A DNA stretch of 13,295 nucleotides. Origin: Bacillaceae bacterium UBA7792. Lineage in GTDB: Bacteria > Bacillota > Bacilli > Bacillales > Cytobacillaceae. Location of the stretch: NCBI GenBank assembly GCA_002480735.1, contig DLCS01000198.1, positions 1 through 13,295 of the forward strand, written 5' to 3'. The notes below the pieces were generated by a model. That model worked only from the letters and a program-made list of their open reading frames with translations. It was not told the origin of the DNA and did no database searches. The position numbers and the translations under genes are program-made. Positions 8,254 to 13,295 of the stretch are shown here, one piece after another; position 1 is the first letter of the stretch; the number at the start of each line of letters is the position of its first letter.

Positions 8254-8282
8254 GCACCTCATATTCCATTGGGGTGTTTTTT
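8254..8282 (+). terminator. Possible weak terminator downstream of spoVM
   Basis: CACCTC (8255-8260) can pair with GGGGTG (8271-8276), including one G-T pair, across a 10-nt loop. Six T (8277-8282) follow. The stem is short, but position and T-run suit a monocistronic spoVM transcript. The stronger bidirectional terminator lies 20 nt further on. Confidence 0.5.
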
Positions 8283-8300
8283 ATAAGTGAAACGTGGACA

Positions 8301-8340
8301 AAATAAAAAGAGCATCCGATTGGATGCTCTTTTTATTTTT
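8301..8340. terminator. Bidirectional Rho-independent terminator between spoVM and rpmB
   Basis: A perfect 17-bp inverted repeat (8301-8317 and 8322-8338) with a GATT loop has a GC-containing core, AGAGCATCC/GGATGCTCT. It is flanked by A-runs on the left and T-runs on the right, so it reads as a terminator on both strands. It starts 5 nt past the rpmB stop codon and separates the convergent genes. Confidence 0.95.
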
Positions 8341-8342
8341 TA

Positions 8343-8531
8343 TTATACTCGTTCCACTTTACCTGATTTTAACGCTCTTGCAGAAACCCAAACACGCTTA
8401 GGCTTTCCGTCTACAAGGATGCGTACTTTTTGAAGATTTGCACCCCATTTACGCTTATTTGCGTTCATCGCGTGGGAGCGTGCATTACCTGTGGATGTTC
8501 CTTTTCCAGTGACAACACATTTACGTGGCAT
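8343..8531 (-). CDS. rpmB: 50S ribosomal protein L28
   Basis: This 62-residue basic protein is a large-subunit component. It has the family signatures [33 protein letters not shown], and the C-terminal [14 protein letters not shown]. The length equals B. subtilis L28. Only one cysteine is present, so this is the zinc-free form. I chose the ATG whose codon lies at 8529-8531 (MPRKCVVTG). The open frame extends 11 codons upstream, but that stretch contains the ribosome binding site AAGGAGGG about 7 nt before this ATG. It is the only minus-strand gene here and is monocistronic: the terminator follows at once, and the divergent yloU lies upstream. L28 being encoded apart from the main ribosomal protein clusters is normal. 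Confidence 0.98.
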   Translation of the reverse strand: MPRKCVVTGKGTSTGNARSHAMNANKRKWGANLQKVRILVDGKPKRVWVSARALKSGKVERV

Positions 8532-8607
8532 ATTAATTCCCTCCTTGCTATGAGTGTGAAGCATTACATTTCATATTGTTAGTGCAATTAAAATTGCCAT
8601 TCCAAAC

Positions 8608-8634
8608 TTAATGCGAAACACTTTTCGTCATTAA
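8608..8634 (-). promoter_or_regulatory. Stem-loop in the probable rpmB leader
   Basis: On the minus strand TTAATG(A)CGAAA pairs with TTTCGCATTAA around an AGTG loop: 11 pairs with one bulged A. If the candidate rpmB promoter is right, this hairpin begins within ~7 nt of the RNA 5' end, about 77 nt before the start codon. A smaller palindrome, GCAATT/AATTGC (8584-8597), lies closer to the gene. This may protect the 5' end or regulate L28; I do not recognise a known leader family. Confidence 0.4.
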
Positions 8635-8647
8635 AAGATACTTTAAT

Positions 8648-8676
8648 AATTTATCATACAACCTAGGGGAATGCAA
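8648..8676 (-). promoter_or_regulatory. Candidate sigma-A promoter for rpmB
   Basis: Read on the minus strand, TTGCAT (8676-8671) and TAAATT (8653-8648) are separated by exactly 17 nt. Transcription would start near 8641, leaving a leader of ~110 nt. The match to consensus is moderate. No better candidate lies between rpmB and position 8700. Confidence 0.4.
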
Positions 8677-8700
8677 GAGCTGTATTTCAAGTTTTTTACC

Positions 8701-8728
8701 TTGACATCAAATCAAATAGTGTTACCAT
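8701..8728 (+). promoter_or_regulatory. Candidate sigma-A promoter for yloU-fakA
   Basis: A perfect TTGACA (8701-8706) is followed after 16 nt by TACCAT (8723-8728). A TG at 8720-8721 forms an extended -10 element. The start would be near 8735, giving a leader of about 125 nt to the yloU GTG. The -10 hexamer is only a 4/6 match, so the call rests on the -35 and the TG. Confidence 0.5.
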
Positions 8729-8860
8729 ACGGAAACATAAAGTACTTTTCATTGTAAAAGGGATCGTCTATCATAGTTCAGAAGAGTATAGCTTTTAAAT
8801 TTGCAATGGTTATAGTAAAATGTTTTTAGCAAAGGATTAATTTCCGAAGGGGGAATACCT

Positions 8861-9223
8861 GTGTCCATTGAATTAAAAACGAACTACGGACAAATTGATA
8901 TCTCAAATGATGTAATTGCTACAATCGCAGGTGGAGCAGCCGTTGATTGCTATGGTATAGTAGGAATGGCGTCAAAGCAGCAAATAAAAGACGGTTTGAC
9001 TGAAATACTGCGTAGGGAAAATTTCACTCGTGGTGTCATCGTTCGCCAAGAGAATGATGAGGTTCATATTGACATGTACATTATTGTCAGCTATGGAACG
9101 AAAATTTCCGAGGTAGCCCACAATGTCCAATCTAAGGTAAAATACACGTTGGATAAAACCGTGGGTCTTAGTGTTGACTCGGTGAATATCTTTGTTCAAG
9201 GCGTTCGTGTTACGAACCTGTAA
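8861..9223 (+). CDS. yloU: Asp23/Gls24 family envelope stress response protein YloU
   Basis: This 120-residue protein belongs to the Asp23/Gls24 (DUF322) family. It has the typical YGQIDISNDVIATIAGGAA opening, the CYGIVGMASK segment, and the repeated beta-alpha element ending HIDMYIIVSYGTKISEVA. The C-terminal SVDSVNIFVQGVRV completes the domain. There is no signal peptide or membrane segment, so it is cytoplasmic; Asp23 relatives associate with the membrane through a partner protein. The molecular role is not established. The GTG at 8861 follows AAGGGGGA and gives MSIELKTNYGQ, as in B. subtilis YloU. It is paired with fakA 19 nt downstream, an arrangement widely kept in Firmicutes that suggests a membrane-lipid or envelope link. 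That link is inference. Confidence 0.95.
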   Translation: MSIELKTNYGQIDISNDVIATIAGGAAVDCYGIVGMASKQQIKDGLTEILRRENFTRGVIVRQENDEVHIDMYIIVSYGTKISEVAHNVQSKVKYTLDKTVGLSVDSVNIFVQGVRVTNL

Positions 9224-9242
9224 GTAGTGAGGAGGAAGGTTA

Positions 9243-10916
9243 GTGTCTATTAAAACATTAGACGGAAAGCGTTTTGCAAGTTTGGTTGCACAAGGTGCTC
9301 ATCATCTATCGACGAATGCGAAATATGTGGATGCACTGAACGTCTTTCCAGTTCCAGATGGTGATACTGGAACTAACATGAATTTGTCCATGACTTCTGG
9401 TGCAAAGGAAGTTAAAAATAACATCCAGGATCATATTGGAAGAGTCGGAATGGCTTTATCGAAAGGGCTTTTGATGGGGGCTCGAGGAAACTCTGGAGTA
9501 ATTCTATCCCAATTATTCCGTGGCTTCGCGAAATCAATTGAGCAAAAAAGCGCGATTAATGCTGTGGAATTTGCCCAAGCCTTTGATGCGGGTGTTCAGA
9601 CAGCCTATAAAGCGGTGATGAAGCCGGTAGAAGGAACGATTCTAACAGTGGCAAAAGATGCAGCCAAAAAGGCTGTTGAAATATCCAAAGGAACAGATGA
9701 TCTTGCTAAGGTCATGGAGGAAATTGTTAAAGAGGCAAAAGCATCGTTGAAAAGAACGCCTGATTTACTTCCTGTCTTAAAAGAAGTGGGAGTAGTCGAC
9801 AGCGGTGGACAAGGACTTGTCTTTGTTTATGAAGGCTTTCTTGCTGAATTAAAAGGCGAGAAGCTTCCAGAATCTCCAACTGACCTGCCGAATATGGATG
9901 AGCTTATTAGTGCAGAGCATCACATGAGCGTTCAAGGCCATATTAACACAGAGGATATCGTATATGGATATTGTACAGAGTTCATGGTTAAGTTTGAGGC
10001 AGACAAGCTTAGGAAGAATCCATTTTCTGAAGAACAATTTCGCTTAGACTTAAGCAATTATGGGGATTCTCTTCTTGTGATTGCGGATGAAAATGTCGTT
10101 AAAGTACATATACATTCAGAAGAGCCGGGAACATGCTTGTCCTATGGTCAAAGGTACGGCAGCTTGATCAATATGAAAATCGAAAATATGCGTGAACAGC
10201 ATACGAATATTGTCGGGTCAGATCATCGTGCCGAGGCACCTGCTGTGAAAAAAGAAAAGCTGGAGTATGGAATTGTTACAGTTTCTATGGGAAGCGGAAT
10301 TGCAGAGCTTTTCCGTAGCATCGGTGCCCATGCGGTTATTGAAGGCGGCCAAACGATGAATCCAAGCACAGAGGATATTGTGAAAGCCATCCAAGAACTG
10401 AATGCTGAAAAAGTTCTAATCCTGCCTAATAATAAGAATATTATCATGGCTGCTGAGCAAGCGGCAGAGGTTTCAGGTGAACATGTGGTAGTGGTGCCAA
10501 CCAAGACGGTACCTCAAGGATTAACAGCTCTGCTTGCCTTTAATCCAACAGCCTCCCTTCAAGCAAATAAAGAAGGCATGACTGAAGCCCTACAGCACGT
10601 CAAAACGGGTCAAATTACATATGCTGTTCGTGATACCAATATTGATGGTTTAACGATCGAAAAGGACGATTTTATGGGGATTGCCGATGGAAAAATCGTC
10701 TTAAAGGATCCAAACAAAGTGAATGCTGCAAAAGAGCTTCTAAAAACGATGCTAGATGAAGATTCTGAAATCCTTACGATTCTTAAAGGTGAGGATGCGA
10801 CAGATGAAGAAGCGAGTGAGCTAGCATCCTTTGTAGAGCAGGAATTTGCTGATGTTGAAATAGAAGTGCATGATGGAAAGCAGCCTCTATACGCTTTTAT
10901 TTTTTCAATAGAATAA
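9243..10916 (+). CDS. fakA: Fatty acid kinase ATP-binding subunit FakA (YloV)
   Basis: FakA phosphorylates fatty acids held by FakB proteins, giving acyl-phosphate for PlsX/PlsY phospholipid synthesis. The 557-residue protein has an N-terminal DhaL-like kinase domain (~1-205). It carries LNVFPVPDGDTGTNM, in which Asp39, Asp41 and Asn45 fit the Mg-ATP site, and LMGARGNSGVILSQ. A second nucleotide-domain element is VDSGGQGLVF. A middle domain (~225-330, containing YGYCTEFMVK and VKVHIHSEEPG) and a C-terminal domain (~345-557) end in LYAFIFSIE. The GTG start at 9243 follows GTGAGGAGGAAGG, giving MSIKTLDGKRF as in B. subtilis. No fakB gene is in the window; FakB genes are usually elsewhere. The nearby fapR controls the phospholipid genes that use the same acyl-phosphate. 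Confidence 0.95.
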   Translation: MSIKTLDGKRFASLVAQGAHHLSTNAKYVDALNVFPVPDGDTGTNMNLSMTSGAKEVKNNIQDHIGRVGMALSKGLLMGARGNSGVILSQLFRGFAKSIEQKSAINAVEFAQAFDAGVQTAYKAVMKPVEGTILTVAKDAAKKAVEISKGTDDLAKVMEEIVKEAKASLKRTPDLLPVLKEVGVVDSGGQGLVFVYEGFLAELKGEKLPESPTDLPNMDELISAEHHMSVQGHINTEDIVYGYCTEFMVKFEADKLRKNPFSEEQFRLDLSNYGDSLLVIADENVVKVHIHSEEPGTCLSYGQRYGSLINMKIENMREQHTNIVGSDHRAEAPAVKKEKLEYGIVTVSMGSGIAELFRSIGAHAVIEGGQTMNPSTEDIVKAIQELNAEKVLILPNNKNIIMAAEQAAEVSGEHVVVVPTKTVPQGLTALLAFNPTASLQANKEGMTEALQHVKTGQITYAVRDTNIDGLTIEKDDFMGIADGKIVLKDPNKVNAAKELLKTMLDEDSEILTILKGEDATDEEASELASFVEQEFADVEIEVHDGKQPLYAFIFSIE

Positions 10917-10927
10917 ATCAAATTTTA

Positions 10928-10965
10928 CTTGCAAAGCATGGCTAACTTAGTCATGCTTTTGTAAG
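10928..10965 (+). terminator. Long hairpin between fakA and recG, probable terminator or attenuator
   Basis: The left arm 10928-10944 pairs with 10948-10965 around a 3-nt ACT loop: about 17 pairs with two G-T pairs and one bulge. The stem core is GCATGGCTA/TAGTCATGC, followed by TTTT. The U-tract is short and itself lies in the lower stem, so termination may be partial. Only 22 nt remain before recG, too little for a separate promoter after it, so recG probably depends on read-through. Confidence 0.6.
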
Positions 10966-10987
10966 TTAAAAGGAGCTTAAACTTGCC

Positions 10988-13039
10988 GTGAGTAACAAAG
11001 ATTTAAAGGGTCCATTGACAGTAATAAAAGGAATTGGTCCTGAAACCGCTGAAGCGCTGGGAGAATTGAATATTTTCACCGTGGAGGATCTTTTAGAACA
11101 TTATCCTTTTCGATATGAGGATTATCGCTTACGGGATTTAACAGAGGTGGCCCATGAGGAAAGGCTAACGGTTGAAGGAATTGTTCAAAGTGAGCCTTCA
11201 CTGATGTATTTTGGGAGAAAAAAATCCCGTCTTAATGTGAAGCTATTAGTGGGGAATTTTTTGATACAAGTTATTTTCTTTAACCAGCCTTACTTGAAAA
11301 ATAAGCTTGCCATCAATGAGTACATCCAGGTTACTGGAAAATGGGATATGCATCGACGAACGATCACGGCTTCAGAAATGCAGGTAGGACCATCAAACAA
11401 AAAGGAAACCTTATCGCCCATTTATCATGTAAAAGGATCAGTCACGGTCAAGGGGATTCGCAGATTCATTCAGCTCGCTTTCCATCAATTTGGTGACAAG
11501 GTAGAAGAGACACTTCCTCAGGCACTTTTAAGAAAATATCGATTGCCAAACAGACGAGATGCGATAAGAATGATTCATTTTCCTCAAGATGAACAAGATA
11601 TTAAGCAGGCGAGAAGAAGATTTGTCTATGAGGAATTTTTACTTTTTCAGTTAAAAATGCAAGCCTTAAGAAAATTTGAAAGGGAACAATCACATGGGGT
11701 CACACATAGCTACGATTCTATGAAACTGAAGGAGTTCATAGAGGGGCTTCCTTTTCCATTGACAAATGCTCAAAAAAGGGTTGTAAACGAGATTCTTACC
11801 GATATGAAGTCCCCCTATCGCATGAGCAGGCTCCTTCAAGGGGATGTTGGTTCAGGAAAAACGGTAGTTGCCGCAATTGCTTTATTTGCGAGCCATATGG
11901 CTGGTTTTCAAGGAGCACTGATGGTGCCGACAGAAATATTAGCGGAACAGCATGCGGAATCATTAAAATCCCTGCTTGAGCCGTTTGGAGTTAGGTGTGA
12001 ATTATTAACGAGCTCAGTTAAAGGGAAGCGTAGGAAGGAAGTTCTTGAAAGCTTACAAAATGGAGATATACATGTTCTGATTGGAACCCATGCTTTAATC
12101 CAGGAAGAGGTCCATTTTAAACGATTGGGACTTGTAATCACAGATGAGCAGCATCGCTTTGGTGTAGAGCAAAGGAAGGTTCTTCGTGAAAAGGGAGAAA
12201 ATCCAGATGTCCTTTTTATGACAGCCACTCCTATTCCAAGAACTCTAGCCATTACGGTTTTTGGTGAAATGGATGTCTCTGTTATTGATGAGATGCCTGC
12301 TGGAAGAAAAAGAATTGAAACCTATTGGGCAAAGCATGAGATGCTTGAGCGAATACTTGCCTTTATGGAAAAGGAATTGGCTAAAGGGAGACAAGCCTAT
12401 GTTATCTGTCCATTAATTGAAGAATCCGAAAAGCTCGATGTGCAAAATGCGATCGATGTCCACGCAGCGTTAGCGACTTATTTTCTTGACCGTTATCAAA
12501 TCGGATTAATGCATGGCAGACTCTCTGCTGATGAAAAGGAAGCTGTCATGAAGGCTTTTAGCAGCAATGAAATTCAAGTACTTGTCTCCACAACTGTTGT
12601 CGAGGTAGGGGTCAACGTTCCGAATGCGACAATGATGGTGATTTATGATGCCGAACGTTTTGGTCTTGCACAGCTACACCAGCTTAGAGGGCGTGTTGGT
12701 CGGGGCAACGAGCAATCGTACTGTATTTTGCTTGCGGATCCAAAATCAGAGATTGGAAAAGAACGGATGCAAATTATGACTGAAACGAATGATGGCTTTG
12801 TTCTTAGTGAAAGGGATCTTGAGCTTAGGGGGCCAGGGGATTTCTTCGGAAGAAAACAAAGTGGTGTTCCTGAATTTAAGCTTGCCGACATGGTTCATGA
12901 CTATCGTGCCTTAGAAACGGCACGAAATGATGCGGTGATCATGATTCAGTCATCAGCCTTCTGGGAATCTGCGGAATATTCCTCGTTAAGAGAGAGCCTT
13001 AGGAAGTCAGATGTATTACAGGGAGAGAAATTAGATTAG
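10988..13039 (+). CDS. recG: ATP-dependent DNA helicase RecG
   Basis: RecG is a double-strand translocase that remodels stalled forks, Holliday junctions and R-loops. The 683-residue protein has an N-terminal helical part beginning with a helix-hairpin-helix-like VIKGIGPETAEAL. The OB-fold wedge domain follows (~55-150), then the two helicase domains. Walker A is GDVGSGKT with Lys291, followed by MVPTEILAEQH, the DEQH box (386-389), and MTATPIPRT. Further on are STTVVEVGVNVPNA and QLRGRVGRG (motifs V and VI). The C-terminal LRGPGDFFGRKQSG marks the RecG family. Length matches B. subtilis RecG (~682). The GTG at 10988 is the only start fitting the N-terminus, but AAAGGAG ends 12 nt upstream, longer than usual. 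A two-codon TTG-CCG-TGA frame overlaps it. In B. subtilis sdaAB-sdaAA precede recG; here fakA does. Confidence 0.97.
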   Translation: MSNKDLKGPLTVIKGIGPETAEALGELNIFTVEDLLEHYPFRYEDYRLRDLTEVAHEERLTVEGIVQSEPSLMYFGRKKSRLNVKLLVGNFLIQVIFFNQPYLKNKLAINEYIQVTGKWDMHRRTITASEMQVGPSNKKETLSPIYHVKGSVTVKGIRRFIQLAFHQFGDKVEETLPQALLRKYRLPNRRDAIRMIHFPQDEQDIKQARRRFVYEEFLLFQLKMQALRKFEREQSHGVTHSYDSMKLKEFIEGLPFPLTNAQKRVVNEILTDMKSPYRMSRLLQGDVGSGKTVVAAIALFASHMAGFQGALMVPTEILAEQHAESLKSLLEPFGVRCELLTSSVKGKRRKEVLESLQNGDIHVLIGTHALIQEEVHFKRLGLVITDEQHRFGVEQRKVLREKGENPDVLFMTATPIPRTLAITVFGEMDVSVIDEMPAGRKRIETYWAKHEMLERILAFMEKELAKGRQAYVICPLIEESEKLDVQNAIDVHAALATYFLDRYQIGLMHGRLSADEKEAVMKAFSSNEIQVLVSTTVVEVGVNVPNATMMVIYDAERFGLAQLHQLRGRVGRGNEQSYCILLADPKSEIGKERMQIMTETNDGFVLSERDLELRGPGDFFGRKQSGVPEFKLADMVHDYRALETARNDAVIMIQSSAFWESAEYSSLRESLRKSDVLQGEKLD

Positions 13040-13073
13040 GCTGTTGAGAATAGAGTGTATCGAAGATTTCTTC

Positions 13074-13102
13074 TTGCATTCTTCAGGTTGTAATCATATA
13101 CT
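13074..13102 (+). promoter_or_regulatory. Sigma-A promoter of fapR
   Basis: TTGCAT (13074-13079) and TATACT (13097-13102) are exactly 17 nt apart, 44 nt before the fapR ATG. The expected start, near 13109, falls inside the FapR-like operator, which fits repression by blocking RNA polymerase. The promoter lies in the 106-nt spacer after recG, where I see no clear recG terminator. Confidence 0.75.
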
Positions 13103-13106
13103 ACTA

Positions 13107-13123
13107 TTAGTACCTAGTCTTAA
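13107..13123 (+). promoter_or_regulatory. FapR operator
   Basis: TTAGTACCTAGTCTTAA is an imperfect 17-bp inverted repeat that resembles the FapR site known from B. subtilis fap-regulon promoters. It lies 4 nt after the -10 box and just upstream of fapR itself, indicating autorepression. FapR leaves the site when malonyl-CoA or malonyl-ACP is bound, so this promoter should report fatty acid precursor levels. Confidence 0.85.
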
Positions 13124-13145
13124 TAACTTTGGACGGTGTCAATAA

Positions 13146-13295
13146 ATGCGTAGAAATAAGAGAGAACGGCAAGCGTTATTAACCGAAACGATCAAGGAAA
13201 ATCCTTTTATCACTGACGAAGAGCTTGCTGAAAAATTTTCGGTTAGTGTCCAAACGATTCGGCTGGATAGACTAGAGCTTTCTATCCCTGAATTA
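13146..13295 (+). CDS. fapR: Transcriptional repressor FapR, N-terminal part (cut by window end)
   Basis: FapR represses fatty acid and phospholipid synthesis genes (such as fabH, fabF, fabD, plsX) and is released by malonyl-CoA or malonyl-ACP. The window holds the first 50 codons of about 190. They read [12 protein letters not shown], then [21 protein letters not shown], a DeoR-like helix-turn-helix DNA-binding domain nearly the same as in B. subtilis, and RLELSIPEL leading into the linker helix. The ligand-binding hot-dog domain is beyond the window. The ATG at 13146 has only a weak ribosome binding site (GGACGGTG), which may keep repressor levels low. A sigma-A promoter and a FapR-like operator lie directly upstream. 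In B. subtilis plsX, fabD, fabG and acpP follow; they should follow here too. Confidence 0.96.
   Translation, partial: MRRNKRERQALLTETIKENPFITDEELAEKFSVSVQTIRLDRLELSIPEL

Larger units (their letters stand above)
8532..8860. other. Divergent intergenic spacer between rpmB and yloU
   Basis: This 329-bp AT-rich stretch has no open frame resembling a gene. It holds the rpmB ribosome binding site and leader stem-loop, one candidate promoter for each direction, and the yloU ribosome binding site (AAGGGGGA, about 8848-8855). The part from 8735 to 8845 shows only a small CTTTT/AAAAG hairpin and nothing else I can name. Confidence 0.7.

Noticed and set aside
13040..13073. Terminator after recG
   Set aside because: Only a short GAAG/CTTC hairpin without a T-run is visible.
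1..13295. CRISPR array, insertion sequence, tRNA/rRNA or undescribed defence system
   Set aside because: No spaced repeats, terminal inverted repeats, transposase or unexplained genes are present. All large frames are conserved housekeeping genes.

Overview
The window is a stretch of chromosome from an endospore-forming, low-GC Gram-positive of the Bacillaceae. The evidence is the gene order fmt-rsmB-rlmN-prpC-prkC-rsgA-rpe-thiN-spoVM-rpmB-yloU-fakA-recG-fapR, which matches the Bacillus subtilis order as I remember it, together with a near-canonical 26-residue SpoVM, AGGAGG-type ribosome binding sites, and several GTG/TTG starts. There are no mobile elements, CRISPR arrays, tRNA or rRNA genes. 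Only rpmB lies on the minus strand.

Region 1 (1-5689) is a tightly packed co-directional block. It starts with the 3' half of fmt (initiator-tRNA formylation), broken by an apparent one-base deletion near position 82. It continues with rsmB (16S rRNA m5C methylation), rlmN (23S rRNA and tRNA m2A methylation), and the phosphatase/kinase pair prpC-prkC. Genes overlap or are 3-8 nt apart, consistent with one transcript linking translation maturation to cell-wall signalling.

Region 2 (5690-7380) opens with a 130-nt spacer holding two hairpins. It then carries rsgA (30S assembly GTPase, cpgA/yloQ in B. subtilis) and rpe (pentose phosphate pathway), 1 nt apart, and ends at a strong Rho-independent terminator.

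Region 3 (7381-8860) holds thiN (thiamine pyrophosphokinase), the tiny sporulation gene spoVM, and convergent rpmB (ribosomal protein L28). A 17-bp-stem bidirectional terminator separates spoVM from rpmB. A 329-bp divergent spacer between rpmB and yloU carries candidate promoters for both directions and a stem-loop in the probable rpmB leader.

Region 4 (8861-13295) holds yloU (Asp23/Gls24 family), fakA/yloV (fatty acid kinase ATP-binding subunit), recG (branched-DNA helicase) and the start of fapR (fatty acid and phospholipid repressor). A sigma-A-type promoter and a FapR-like operator precede fapR. The serine dehydratase genes sdaAB-sdaAA, which I recall between yloV and recG in B. subtilis, are absent; a 71-nt spacer with a long hairpin stands in their place.

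Overall this is a conserved housekeeping region. I see no undescribed multi-gene system. The points most worth checking are the fmt frameshift, the missing sda genes, a Lys in place of Arg at the probable muropeptide-contact position of PrkC, and a few structured leaders and spacers.
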